The notes: generated by a model not told the origin, from the letters alone. Shown: positions 23,541 to 37,100, counted from the stretch's first letter. The stretch is DNA of 64,000 nucleotides from Clitoria ternatea (GCA_037962975.1 CM075675.1:31622501-31686500), one strand, 5' to 3'. Translations and numbers: made by a program.

Positions 23541-26500
23541 TTTGAGAGAGAAGGGGTTGTTAATTAAAGTTTGGTTTTTTCTTTCTTTCAATATTAGTGC
23601 TCTCCTTTATATTGATACCTACAGACAAATTTCAACTAATTATGCAATGTACCCTTATTCTAATATATTTATCAAAAGGGTTTCAATGCTTTTTGATGTG
23701 TCGTAATATTCTGGTCTCTAATATGATATAAGAAAAAAAATTATATGTTTTCCAAGAAAACATGTTGATCAAATTTATTTAATTTTGTTTTTTCATTCAA
23801 ACAAAGAATTGATTCTCACACATGTCCTTATTATATTTAATGAAAAAATTAAAAAATGATATTAAATGAAGATATTTTAGAAATAACAATAGTAAAATTA
23901 GTCATGGTTATATTTAAATCCAATAGAGGGTCTGAAAAAGCAATTGAGAGCAGATAGATTAAAATTACCAAACATAGGGAGAATTGAGTTATGCTTTTGC
24001 TGTTAAAATAGAAAGTGGGGTGGAGGGTATATATGTAAGTAGCAATTAAATTAGGTTGGAGGTAGGAGAGGGGACCATAGAAAAATGTTAATATTAATAT
24101 GATGGAAAAAGGCATTGGAAAGAAAAGAGAAAAATCCAATAGCATAAAAAGAGAAGTCCATTAAACTATGGGAAGGTTACTTTCTTACAATATTTTACAT
24201 CTAAAATCTAAAATGCATTACTTTTATCGTTATCTTCATTGCCAATTGCCAGGCCTTTTTCCATCGTTATCAGCAAAACGGACCACATTTGCTCTTCAAA
24301 ACTCCTCAAAATTCATTCCCATCACTTCGCGAGCTGGATGCCATCCATACTTATAACAATTTTGGAGAAAACAGTTGAATTCATGGTTTAATCTAATTTA
24401 TTAGACCGCTTGAATTAGTTAACTATAACAACAAACTTATATGTTTTTTGTCTTCTAATATATATCAACCACATGGTTTCAACTTGTAAGTCATTAGATG
24501 GACTATTAATCTATTAATCCAATCAAATTGATAAATAAACTTGTTTTAACTTTTAACCTTCATTCCAAGTCAATGTATTTACAGGGCTTTTTATATAAAG
24601 ATTATTTCTTAATTATTTATTTATTTTTAGTTAACACGATATGTGTTGACTCATCATATTTTTCTTGATCTACATGTGATTAATCGTCCTACTGATAGTT
24701 TATTTATTGATTTTACTAAGTATTCCTATAAATAACATGATAAGATTGATTCTAGGGTTAATTATATACCTAATTATAAGATTAACCTTTTAAATAAGGA
24801 TGGTGATTAAGCTTTGAAGTGATGATTTTGTAATTCAAATATTTAGTATTTTATGTATTAAGTAAAACTACAGTATTGTCAGTCAAATATTCGAAAATCA
24901 AATCAATCTATAATTAATCATAAAATTAAATTAAACCAAATCATAAAAATAACCAACCATATTAATTATAATCACAAAAGACTACAACTTCTAATATGGT
25001 TTGTTCAGCCTACAGCTCCTATTTAACCAAACCAAACCCCACCTATATACATTTTTCATTTTCAATTTTACCCCTATCTTAAAAAAAACATTGGGCAACT
25101 CAATAGAACCATACATATGTGTTTTTTTTTCTCACACCGCTTCAGCCCTTCCCCAATTCACATGCTTCAGTTTTATTAACAAATTTCCTTCTATAATTTC
25201 TAATAATAAGATTTATTTTTTTATCAGAAAAAAAACATGTATTATTCCACAAAGGGGTATAAGGATACCCAATCCATATTACATCTTACTCTAGTTGAAG
25301 AAAAAAAATAAAACCAGCATAGACTTTGTAAACAACTTAATATCTTTTTATCCCAATTAAAGAAGGAGACTTTAAAGCCCTCTATTTTTGTTCTTAATCA
25401 AGACCATGCTCTAATTTTGACACATTTAAACATCCAATAATAAAATTCAAATAGTTGTTAAATGTGGCATAATGTTACCATAATAACAAATAAATTAGAA
25501 AGTATAAACGTTCTACTTATTATGATTAAAAGCAAAATATGGTTTTAAATTACAAAGTAGGAAGCAGGATAATATAATATAACGGATGAATTATAAAAAC
25601 AAAAGAATGTTGTACGGCCTTATTTTTAATTGAGCTAATAGTTAGTTGTGACATATAGATAATAATATTTAAAACAGCAATTTAAAATTATATGAACTGA
25701 ATCAATAAACATCACACTAATTTAATTTAATTTAATTTTTTATTTTATTTCAATCAAATTAAATCACAAATAATTCTATTTTAAAATATTTTTATTAGAC
25801 AATTTAATTAATTGTTTACTTGAAAATCAAATAAAACTAAACATGCAAGCAGGAGTAAGCAATGCGTGCGCACACAAATATATCAGCCTCAAAGGGTTTC
25901 CTTTTGCAGGGTTACATTAATTCCAAGAGAGAGGGCCACCAAAAGTGTTCCCTACTAATTATTGCCTGACCCATGAAGTTTCTTAATTTCATCCTTATAA
26001 AGATCCCTTAATTCTTCTCCATCTTTATCTGCTTTTCTCCTTTAACCTGTAATCCCTCTTCAAATTATTTATTCATCATAAAAAAGAAAAAAGAAAAAAT
26101 AATATTATGCTCATATGATATCAGAGCAATGAAAAGAGCCAGCATTAAGCAATGATCAGGATAATGCATCCATTTCTTCTCTTTTTGGATTTCAGCACGT
26201 TTCCCCTCCTCCATTAACCTTTATCTTTTGGGTTTTATACATTGACCACCACTAACATATTCAGGGATCTGGTTTGTCACCTTATTTCTATATAAATAGG
26301 GCTTTAAAAATATTTTTATTATATAATGAATTAATATGAAAATAAATTTGATATAAACCTAATACCCACTCTGACTTTAAGATCTTATACAGGTCATAAC
26401 ATAAACACACTTGGTATACCTAATCACCAATAAACCAATATGGTCCTCATACTCAAGGAGTCCCACAAAATTCTTTGTCAAGATCGTGCATATTCGATAT

Positions 26501-29500
26501 TAGGAGGAGAATACGGGACAAGTACAGGGTATGCCAGTTCTGAAATTTATAGAGGGCGTCATAATTGTCCAGAATTATAGCAGTTTTCCTCGTGTTTTAC
26601 GAAAAAGAACTGACATAGAACGTATAGGATTTAATTATCACCCAATTCTATAAATATTTTACATTTATTACAATTTAACGTATGTTCACTATTCTATCGT
26701 TTAAATTTTGGTTTTAATTATTTGATATTGACCTAAGCATCAGAATATTTTTATAAGTAACACTTTATTTCACCTATCAACACAGAATATCGGTGTATTA
26801 ACTGAATAAACTAACAATAAAACTCTTTAACTGGACTTAGAGTGATAATATCGAATCTTCACCTGTATCAATACCTATATTTAAACCATTAATATTTTAT
26901 CTAAAAAAGTATTTTTTACCATGATTTTTAGAATAAACAATGTAAAAAAGTGTTAAGAATAGCTATGTAGAGCTCTTTAGAGAAGTCCAACGTCATATTT
27001 AGTCGGGTTGTCTTTATATATCTATTGCCCATAGCTAAATCATCAATTTATATTTTTTTACAAATTCAATATGTATATTTATATGTTATATATTTTTATA
27101 ATTAAATTATTTTAAACCTTTGCATATAGGTATTTTTTTTATTAACTACAAGTATTCTTTTATAGATAATTCAATTCAAGAACTAATCCTAATTAATATT
27201 TTTTTATTTATCCTAAAAATATGTCTAACAAGCCTGAGTTTCTTCTCACGATATATTGTCCAACTCTCATTGGTTCCCCATGTGAAGTTAATTTAAATTT
27301 TTTATCCTTTTTTCCCTATTGATTGATAGTTTTTCTATCTTTCCTTTTATGTAATTTTCACCAAATTTATTTTTTTAAAAAAGAATGTTTGTCATCATAT
27401 TTATGGGTGATAATAACATCTTTAGACATGCGGGTCAATCAGCAATTATTATACAAGCTAATAAGACATATTTTGGTGCGCACATCATCAATAAGATAAG
27501 AACTATTTTTATATAATAAAAAACCATACAACAATGCGATGGCATAATTTGATTGATAAGAAAAAGATGAATTATATATATCTAGATCTATTCAATAAAA
27601 AGAATTTTATATTTAATTAAGTATTATGTTAAGGAAAAAAATATGGAAAAATCAATCATTATCAAAAGTCTATCCAGCATGAGTCCATCTTGTCCTCCCG
27701 TATCATCTTATGTTCCGTTTGTTTCTCCTTTCATAATACTGAACGGAGGTTTAAAAAAAAGATGGTTTCGAATGTGTTAATCAAACAAAGTTTTAATTTT
27801 TTCGAACCTCATGTAAGATAAATATTAATCTTTAAATTTTTTCATTTTCATAACTTTATTTCTGAACTACACACCAAACTCTCACTTAATCACAAATTCA
27901 AATTGATTATAATAGAAAAACTTAATTCAACCATCATGCCAAAATACCATTTGGCAATGTATAGAATTGTGAATCCATGACCACCATCACTAAGCCCACT
28001 CATTGGACCTTTTGCGTTGTCCTTCCATTGTCATTGACCTTGTCGTCCTCCATTTGCCTAGTGTGTCTAATTTGATGCCATTGGTCAATGTTCAATGGTG
28101 ATCAGATTTAGTGGCCTTTAATAAGAAAAAAAAAACATGTCTAATTCAATTTTGATTACAATGGACAATCCAATCGAGGATATATAAGGTTTTGATCTAA
28201 TAGTTTGTTGACAAGGTGAGGGGAGATTATGGTTTTTTTTTTTATATCAATAGTAGTAAAAAAAAGGACAATGAGTGTGAAGATTAAAATTTAAATTCTA
28301 TATCGACATTCTATGTTCACATTAAATATTTACTCTAATAATATTTTGTTACAGATGTCATAGATTTAATTGATAACTAGTGTTTCTACCCAAATGTCAA
28401 CACACCCTAATAATAAAAACCACTAATAAACACATATATGTACTCTTGTATATTCAAACTTCAAAATGAAGAAGTTTGACCAATGATTGGTCGTAGTTTA
28501 TAGGTTATCAACACCAATCTCTTTCAAACAACTTGGGAGGCTTAAGGTCATTGATGAGATGGGAAGAGCCGTGGGTGATGGGGATGAGGCGATCAGACTA
28601 AGACTAAGAATGAAAGACAAGTTAGAATCCAATTTAACACATATCTCAACAATAATTGATGAATTATATTAGATACAAAACGTTGATACTAATTAGTTGT
28701 GATTCAATTGACAATATGAGTTAAGATTATAAAAAGAGTTTTGAATTTGATTCCACTACATATACTTATTGAAAGAGGTAAAGTTATAACTAAACCCTAA
28801 ACGGATTGATTCAAAAGAAAAATTATTATAGTCAACCTTTTTATTTTTTTTAAAAAAGATACAAAGCGGTAATGCAAGACTAGCTATAGTAAGGTGGGTT
28901 TGTTGCTCCAATATGTTTAATTATACTTCCCTTTTTGTTTTTTGTTTTGTTTTTTGTTTTTACTTTTTCATGATATTTTCTATAGTGTATACGTACATAA
29001 TTTGGATGTGAAAATGCATAATCGAGTGTTAATTATCTCATGATGTTTGGTATAAACGATAAATATTAACTTTGGTAAAAGAACATGCATGCATAACATG
29101 ACTCGTTATTACATCTTCTACTTTTTCTTTCAAGCCATATATTGCAAGGATGCGAATCACTTCTTATTGTGTCTCATTTTTGTTTCGTCACACCAATTAA
29201 AATATACTATGCGAATTAATTAATTATATTAAATTTCTAATCTCATTAAATATGTATTTTAGTTTCTTAAATTTTAGGTAGTTTAGGGTTTTTCTTTTTC
29301 TTCATACTAGTTGTTTCAATAACTAGTATAATTTTTTTTAACATAAGCAACCAATGTAAAAAACTGATATTTTATACTATTTATTTTAATAATTGATGTG
29401 AAAAAGATTTTTTTAGATTAATTATTAAAACAACCAATATAAAATATTAATTTTATGTTTATACAAGATGTTTCAATAACTGTTGAATGATCATATAAAA

Positions 29501-29737
29501 ATCATTAAGAAAAAACACCTCTAGCTAAAACTATTTGCTAGAAATAAAGTTTTAGGGATGTTGTAGCATAATTAATTAATTATCCGACTTTAAAGTTAAT
29601 TTTATTACCATAATTAGTTTAGTTAATAATTAGTTTTATAGGTATATAACTTTTTTTTGGAAATGGAGGAGGCTTGCACTTTATATAGTAAATTTATGGA
29701 AGTTTTTTTTAAGATATAATTTATAAGGGGGTTTATC
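23541..29737. other. Intergenic region, no gene recognised
   Basis: About 6.2 kb of AT-rich DNA. Short open frames (for example near 24000, 25100 and 28550) have no recognisable similarity. A less AT-rich segment at about 25860-26280 has no readable protein or RNA family. No intact transposon termini were found. Confidence 0.5.
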
Positions 29738-30125
29738 TATTTTCAATTCTCGTAATATGTAGTATGATTTAAATATTTATTAAGCTACTTCTTATATTAT
29801 CAATTGGTTTTTGACTGGAACTTTAACATTGTGTTAGAGTCAAAACCTAACCACTTTTTGATTGTCAAGAGTTATCCTTTTATTATGAGTCAAAAGTTAC
29901 CTTTAGTTTAATCTGTTAGGTTTTGTTAAGGAGTCATGTTAAAAGTCGCACATTATCTACTTCATAATATGTAGTATGGTTTAAATGTTTATTAGATTAT
30001 TTCTCATCTTAACAGTTAATTTTGGGATGAAACCTTAGCATGGTATTAAAGTCAAAGTCTAACCCTTTTTCAGTTACCATTGCCTTTTCATTACAGATTG
30101 AAAGTTATAATTTACCCACTAATTA
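29738..30125. repeat. Imperfect direct repeat, offset about 213 bp
   Basis: ATATGTAGTATGATTTAAAT at about 29756 recurs as ATATGTAGTATGGTTTAAAT near 29969, followed in both copies by TTATTA-G-TACTTCTTAT/TATTTCTCAT and then, further on, TTAGAGTCAAAACCTAACC / TTAAAGTCAAAGTCTAACCC. It looks like a duplicated dispersed repeat of unknown class. Confidence 0.55.
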
Positions 30126-30297
30126 ATCCACTTGTTGATACTTAGTTTAGGGATGATCAACGATTTCCGTCTAATCATTTTATCTTAATTCATCATCAAT
30201 AAATTTTGATGTTTTTATTTCTCATTTCTTCTCTTCTACATTTAAAAAGTGCGAAACTAAAGGGGATTATGGTATTATGCCTTAGATCGTGTCGATT

Positions 30298-30478
30298 CAG
30301 TGTCCATTTGGTTTCTAGTTGGGGAAACAGAGTTGGGGAAATGGAAAAATTTAAGGGTTGATATTAATCATTCACGTCGTTTGAGACAGTCAAAACTTCG
30401 TTTGACCGTATGATGTATTTTTGGGTTGGTCAAACCTTAGTTTGACCAACCGGGGTTTGTATCCAAACACACCCTCAA
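30298..30478. repeat. Candidate MITE-like element
   Basis: The left end reads CAGTGTCCATTTGGTTTC. The right end read in reverse is GAGGGTGTGTTTGGATAC, giving a loose inverted pair around GTGT..TTTGG. The interior holds repeated GGTCAAAC/GTTTGACC arms. No convincing target duplication is seen, so the class is open. Confidence 0.25.
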
Positions 30479-31174
30479 ACTACCTAGCTAGCTAATTAAG
30501 GCATTCTGTTATGTTTGATAAAACATGAAACAAATAATTGATTCAGCTATTATATATAAAGGAATTCAAATTAACTAAATTCTGAATTCCTGACTTAAAA
30601 AAGAATCCTTTTCTATGAAAGATAACAAACAAATAGATATGTCTAGCTTTTATTTTGCACAACTTGATTGTATATGGAACAATATTAGAGTGACAAATCC
30701 CTTAAAATTTCTTATGATCAAAGGGATATATAAGTAGAGATGGGTACCCAAATATTTGATTTTGTAGTGTCCTATTCTATCTATTCCAAGAACCATGATG
30801 GTGATAATGATAATGTAGTGATTGTAATGATGGTGTGAGAAGGAGATGGTATGAAGATTAGACATTGAGACCACCATATATTGCATTACACTTGAACGGA
30901 TGCTTATGTAAATGCACGTTTTTTTTGGTCAAAAACACTTTTCAAATTAATATGGAACATTCATACTTTCAAAGAAATCAATAGTATAGTTGTGTAATGA
31001 CAACAAATATTTCATGTATTAAACACCTAAGGAAATTTTTAAATAATTATTGTAAATATAACTAGTTTTAAAACAATTATAAATAATGAAATTTGGATGA
31101 GTGAAATATTTGTATTATATACATCTGAATTTAAAAATTTTATGGTTTAAGAATTAAATAAAATAAATTTATGA
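30479..31174. other. Intergenic region, nothing recognised
   Basis: AT-rich, no convincing coding frame or repeat. Confidence 0.5.
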
Positions 31175-33840
31175 TGTAACATCCTAGTTTTATTATTGGT
31201 GAATTTTTAGGTTAGTCAATAATTTAAATGGAGATTTTTAATTAATTGGTTCAGGTATGTGAAGTTACAATTGTGCCCTTAATAACTTGCTAAAAATCAA
31301 TTCACTCAATCCCTTACTCACTCTCGCGCTTTACATGCTATGAAGAAAAGGAAATTGCAGAAAACCATTTCACCTATTCCTCTCGTGGCCGCGGCTTCAT
31401 TTTCATCAACCTCTCATCTTCTTCTTCAATTAATTCCAAATTTAGACAAGTTTTAGCTTTCATTTTCTTCTCCCATTTTCATGGAAGCTATATGGGAGCT
31501 CTATTTCCGTTGAATTCCAAGGTATGAAAGCTTGCCCCAATTTCGGTTTTTGGTTTCCCCTTCTTCCCCACTTCTTAATTTCTTCGATTTCATGAATTTA
31601 GAACCTTTTGGAACGCGTTTGTGGGCGTGGGCAGCTTGGGGCACATCGGGGTTTTGACGTTCTTCAATTTTAAGTGATACCTATTGCTTGATATTGGTTC
31701 TATTTGTGAATTTGGACTTAATTCTGTAATTTCTGTGACAGGTATTTGTTAACCATTTCGGAGCATTGCTAGAGCTTGGGCAGCTTTGGGGTATTTCCAT
31801 ACTTTGGTTGCGACGATTGATGACTTAATTTGGTATGTGAGAATTGTTAGAATTCATGTAAATTAATTGTTTAAGCATCGAAATGTGAAATTAGTAGCGT
31901 TTAGAAAATTAAAGTGCATTATTGGTAGTTTTAGGAATTATTGGATTGGCAACTAGTAAACGGACTTGTGATCGAAAAGTGCCGATAGCGTTGGATAGCA
32001 TTTTCGAACTTATGGAGTGTAGGAATCCAGGTAGGGGGAACATTATATCTTAAATGCATAGATTATGAACGGATAAGAGTATATATGTTTATGTGTATGA
32101 TTATGTGTTGTTGAAATGATTATATTTTTATGAGTATATGGTGATTATGATGGTGTATTGTTTGCCTATATGCCCCTAATGTGTTGTTGATGAATTGAAA
32201 TGGATAATTGTTATGTTGTTCATATATGCTATTGTAAATTGATTGCATAAGGTTGCATTGGTTGTATGTGATGAATTGATTACATGAGATTGTAATTATT
32301 GATGATGAATTAAGCTTGAGGTAACTTATGGCATGTTGGTGAAATGTGAGTTGAATGTCATATTTCATAGTGAGTTGGGGACCCGTGGAAGGTCAGGAAC
32401 CCTGGATTAGTAATTCTAGCGCCACATATTCTAGTCTAGGTCCCGAGGGTCTGTGATTATCGTTGGAGCTAAAGTTAAGTCTCGAGACATCACGAGGTGA
32501 CTGGTATCACGCGGGAAAGGGATAAAGGACTAGATCGAGATAGAATGCTGTAGATAGAATTCCAATTATACTAGTCAGATCCGCGTGCATTGCATTGATA
32601 TGTATTTATGAAATTATGCGCATTTGAGGTAATGCTATATTGATGAATAGATAGAACTGGATAGGTACTTTGGTGTGTCGTGGTTGAAATCCAGTTCACA
32701 TATCATTTAATATATATGCTCACCTTTATTATTGTTTTTTCAGTGGATTTAGATCAAGGTAAGGATTGGTGAGGAGTCACTAAGCTTGATCTGGAGGCGT
32801 TATGTTCTTGGATTGGCCGGCTCTTTTGTAATTGCATATATTTGTTAGTGGATCCTAGGTATCTGATGACTTCACTAGAAGTTAATGTAGTTTTGATGCT
32901 TGGATAATAATTATATACAGGATATGATTTTTAATGATGATAAATGAGTGTGGATACCATGGATGGATCCATGGATTTTGTGTTGCATTGTATTGATGAC
33001 CAAGGAATTGTCTTGCCTTGCATATCTTGTTGACTGAACTCTATGAGCAAGAATTGTGGTCATGAATATTGCATTTATGTGTGGTGGAATGTGATGAATA
33101 GAGTGTGGCACCTTGATCATGATAGTTGTTAAGCTAAATTATTGAGAATTATGCATAAATAAGAAACCAGATAGGCTATATTGCATTCCATGAGGTTCCA
33201 GGACCTCTGGATAAGTCCAATAGGTTAAATTTGATATGGAGGTTTGTTGCAATTGAAATGGACCAATTCCAATGAGGTTTGATGAGTTATATGACATGGT
33301 TTTTGCATAAACAGGTAGAAACACGTTTCTACGCATAAGTCGGTCAATTTAGGAATTTTGAGGTGTGGTCGGTTGTCACGTGTCATAAATGGTTTGTTTA
33401 GGCGGTGTCAAATTTTGGTGGTGTTTAGAGGTCATTTGAATAGGTTTTGGGGTTGAAGAAGTTGAAAATGCAAAAAAATTAGATGTTGTCAGCAGACCTT
33501 TTAACATTTGTTATTTTCCCCTTTCACACCTATTGGGTGTTAAAAGTTTCCCTGATTCCCCTATTTTTTTAAAACACTTTTAACACCTGTTTTATGTCCG
33601 TTGTAAAAGGTCCCCTGCTACATTTCATTTTGCACATGCAGTATGCAGGGGGTTTCCGCTTTCAGATCATCATCATGATTATCATTCATTTCTTTAATTA
33701 TTTTAATTACTTTGGGTCTTTTCCTTTCTTTTTTTTTCTGTCATTTATTTATTTATTTAATGAGTTATGTATTGTTTTTAATTGTTTGATATGATTATAT
33801 CCTTATTCTTAATATTCTTTTTATGTGATTTTTAATCAAA
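31175..33840 (+). mobile_element. LTR-like segment A (TGTAACATCC family)
   Basis: It begins TGTAACATCCTAG, a common start of legume gypsy LTRs. Conserved non-coding blocks recur in the segment at 46861-51823 in the same order: ATATATGCTCACC (32714 and about 50911), TAGGTATCTGATGACTTCAC (32858; TAGGTATCTGATAACCTCAC near 51114), a CC(T/A)CCAGATA / CCTCTGGATAAG block (33203 and about 51345) and GGAATTTTGAG (33352 and about 51493). No protein can be read. The right edge is not defined. It is called LTR or leader material of a large retroelement by homology among copies only. Confidence 0.5.
33499..33608. repeat. Cluster of TTTTAACA / TGTTAAAA inverted motifs
   Basis: TTTTAACA at 33499, TGTTAAAA at 33538, TTTTAACA at 33578 and the variant TTGTAAAA at 33601. 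Spacings are 39, 40 and 23 bp. The cluster lies at the place in segment A where the related segment near 51631 carries its CTCGCTCAAGCGAG cluster. Confidence 0.6.
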
Positions 33841-35595
33841 TAATTTTGTATTTTATTTAATGTGAAAATGTTATTAACTTATTTTAATTACTCCAATCAT
33901 TTATATTGTTGTATTAACGTATTGTTTTATCATTTTATTGAGATTTTAAATGGTCAATTTAAATTCCAAAAACGTGAAAACATTTTCTTGGTTTTTTTAA
34001 TTAAATTAGTAGATTAAAATTTTGAATTGAGTTAATTAAATGAGATGGTAAGAGGTAGAAGCTAAATTCAATTACCTTTGATTAGATAAAGAGAAAAGAA
34101 AACAGAAAATACAAAATGACACCTTTGATTAAATAAAAAGAAATTCACCTTTTTCTTCCTCTCACGCGTAAGGCACCTTGAGAGAATCAAGACTTCTTCC
34201 TCCCTTGCATGGTCATGCATTGCATGGCTTGGAAGAGACTAAAATCATGGCCGAAATTCAAAATTAAGGGTAACATTGTGATCATGGAGGAAAATTTGCA
34301 AATCCACTTCTTCTCTTCCACCTTTCACCCATGGCACCTCCCCCATCATCTCACCATCTTCTTCATTCCTACCAAGCTAGGGCAAGCATTAAGAGCTTTT
34401 TCTCCTTTTACCTTCACGTGGGTACGAGAGATCAAGGGCGTGGGGTTTCCATTGATATTTGTTAAGGTGAGTTCAATGAACCACATTCGGTTTTTGACCT
34501 CATTCCTTAAATGCAAGTTTGATTTCTTTAAATTTCATGCTTTTAGTGAGTGGTGGAACTAATTGTAAGTGTGGGAAGCATGAGGAAGGCTAGGGTTCTA
34601 TTGATTTGTTTATTGGAAAGGTAAATTCAAAGGCTCATTGTTCGGTTTGGTTCCCTTCCACGAATTCAAGCTTTAATCCTTTTATTTTCATGGCTATAGA
34701 TCGTTTTGCACCAATTTCAAAGAATGGACAATGTTGGAACCTTATGAAATCAAGTGTCGGATCTCGTTGACAACGTTTAGTAAGTCAAAAACTTCCGAAC
34801 CCTTGTTATATTTTGCCAAATTGTTAGATATTGTAATGTTTCTGGTTTTGGATAGGTTAGGAATTCATTAAACTACATCAGTTCAGTGATTGGGTAATTG
34901 ATCAAGGACTATCGTTTATGTGTAATATAGGTTTTGATTCAGATAGTGATTGGAAAGTGTTTCAAACTTTGGAATCTTACATTTCATGTAAGGTAAGTAC
35001 TATGTATTTTAAATGTATGAGTTATGAATGGATAGAGATATATGTGTGTTATTTTGACTATATTGGGATTGAAATATTGATAATGGTGATGTTCGAATTG
35101 ATGTGTGATGAAATTGATAATGTGATTGAGTCGTTATCATATCCCTTTTTGATTGACTATTATATATAACAACATGGATATATGACGATGATTTAGAAAT
35201 GTTGTGATTCCGTTCATATAGGATTAATGTTGATTATTACATTGGATTGTAATTGATTTGATGATGTGGATTGATGATTATATTGTGATAATGCATGAGA
35301 TTGCATTTAGAGAAGCATGGGATAACTTAAATGATGATATGAATAAATGATAATGGATGGTTATGCAATGCATTTACATAAGGATGCACACAAGATTATA
35401 GAGGGACTGTGATATCAGCCCAGATGGGAGAGTGGCCTTTGGATAGACACAAACCTTATGGCGGTTTCTTTGGATTTCACAAGGCCGGCTTGCAACACCG
35501 TTGTTGACATACCGCTGTCACTGAGAATGACTGATGTTGCAAGTGGATGAGCAGTTTGGTACCTATAAAATGATAGAATGATATGATAAAAATTA
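33841..35595 (+). mobile_element. LTR-like segment C, left part (split by Sirevirus)
   Basis: It shares blocks with A and B, for example GTATTTTAAATGTATGAGTTATGAATGGATA near 35004 with the TTAAATGCATAGATTATGAACGGATA block of A near 32051, and GCAGTTTGGTACC (35550) with GCGGTTTGGTACC of B near 48903. It continues at 46575-46860 beyond the inserted Sirevirus. The left edge is uncertain. A 117-codon frame at 34209-34562 has no recognisable similarity and is not called. Confidence 0.45.
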
Positions 35596-36434
35596 TGTTG
35601 AAACCAAGTCTGGTTTGAGAAAATAAATTGGTACTAACCATTGACCAAACCCCAAGTTGCGCTAACATAATCAGACTCCAAGATTTGTTAATAACATACA
35701 TCAAGACATTTAATTTAAATAAAGTCTACCCATGTGTAATCTAACCTGTTCAAATTAAGTGTTTCAGAAAATAAATACAAAGTGCACAGGTTACAAAAGA
35801 AAGGGGATTCCATCGGAACAAAAGTCTGAGTCAAAGAAAAGTCTGATTCAAGACTTTATCTAAAAGAGTCTAATTCAAGAATTTTCAGACATATGGATAA
35901 CCAACTAGACCTCAGACTTTAGAAGCAACAAGATCATGCACATGAACGTTTCCTCAAGTACTGATCATACAACATTATTAATCCTTTTTCATGATACTCT
36001 GAAGTCAAGCTCTTATCAAGAAAACTATGCTTATCATCAAAGAAGAAAAAGAAAAAAATAGTGGATTAGTCAAGGCACTCTTCGTAGAGATCAATGAAGA
36101 TACTCTGCACATTTTAGAAAAAGCTCAATTAATTCAGCTCATGTGTTAGGAAGTTTTAGAAATGCAATAACATATACTCTACGTGATTATTAGAAGAAGA
36201 AAACCAACAAATAACTTTATGCTCTGAAGATCTCAGGGAACTCTAATTTCATGCAAGTTTTAAAGTTCCTTAAAGTTCCTTGATACCAGACCTTTTGGCA
36301 TCTCATCAGTTTATCAAGGTCTGGTCTGATGAGTTTATCAAGGTCTGGTGCTTGTGATCAAGCAAAACTCCTTTAAAGGATTTCCAACGACTATATCTCC
36401 TTACCAACTTGTCAAACGGTCATCTTGAGTGGCC

Positions 36435-36442
36435 TATAAATA
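36435..36442 (+). promoter_or_regulatory. LTR promoter TATA box, Sirevirus 1
   Basis: TATAAATA in the context GGCCTATAAATATTTG, about 660 bp before the LTR end; the 3' LTR has TATATATA at the same place (45914). It probably drives the genomic RNA. Confidence 0.6.
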
Positions 36443-36755
36443 TTTGAAGAGATTTATTTTTGAAGTTTCAACAGGTACAAGAAGAAGAATCAATCTTTGT
36501 GATAAAAAGCTTTCTTAATCTCTTCATAGCTCCTCTTAGACAAAGGCCTTCTTTGTTGTTCTGCCTCTAGCAGACATTGGTCATTTGTCTTTCTTTATTG
36601 AGTGTATCTATTTATCTGTATATATCTTTTATATACTAAGTTCTCAGAAAACATCTTACACACTTTATTCTTACAAACTTGTTGTTGTGTAAAAGTCTGG
36701 TGTGTTGTCAGCCTTTAGTTTTATTAGGAAATAGTTATGGCCTGAAGAGGGTTTT

Positions 36756-36846
36756 GAAAGAATACTTGGGTTTGAGCCAAGAGTGGCTTGTTGAAAGAAT
36801 ACTTAGGTTTTAAGCCTGGAGTGGCTGGAGTCAAGAATACTTGTGG
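36756..36846 (+). repeat. Three short tandem units in the Sirevirus LTR
   Basis: Units start at 36756 (GAAAGAATACTTGGGTTT), 36793 (GAAAGAATACTTAGGTTT) and 36833 (AAGAATACTTGTGG). Each of the first two ends in AGCC-x6-GGCT-like arms able to form a small hairpin. The 3' LTR and the inverted solo LTR (about 52120-52320) contain the same units. Confidence 0.75.
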
Positions 36847-36895
36847 CACAAGTCTGGTGCTGTTATTGTAAAGAAGATTTTACAATAGTGGAAAT

Positions 36896-36911
36896 CCTTC
36901 AAGTTAGAAGG
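36896..36911 (+). other. Predicted R/U5 hairpin, Sirevirus 1 5' LTR
   Basis: CCTTC-AAGTTA-GAAGG directly after the conserved ACAATAGTGGAAAT. Counterparts are at 46371-46386, 52052-52070 and 56936-56958. It would lie in the transcribed leader. Confidence 0.6.
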
Positions 36912-37100
36912 GACTGGACGTAGCTTCTATGTTGGAAGTGAATTAATTAAATCTTTAGTGTTCATTCTTCTCTTTCCTTGCTCTTATCAAGTCTATTTTT
37001 ACGAGTCTAATTACTTGTGTTTTAAAAATGTTCAAAATTCTACTAAGAGAGTCTAAGACTTATTCAACTCCTCTTCTAAGTCTGACTCTGAACCATCAAT

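Larger units (their letters stand above)
35596..37098 (+). repeat. 5' LTR of Sirevirus 1
   Basis: It begins TGTTGAAACCAAGTCTGG and ends CTGAACCATCA, 1503 bp. The 3' copy at 44034-46574 matches along its length except for one inserted transposon and a short duplication here of GTTTATCAAGGTCTGG. It contains a TATA box at 36435, three AATACTTGGGTTT...GAGTGGCT units at 36756-36846 and a conserved hairpin at 36896-36911. Confidence 0.9.

Noticed and set aside
25001..25294. 97-codon frame
   Set aside because: Phe/Ile/Lys-rich composition typical of AT-rich non-coding DNA, with no similarity recognised.
34209..34562. 117-codon frame as a host gene
   Set aside because: It lies in an LTR-like segment shared with two other copies, lacks recognisable domains and has no splice or promoter support.
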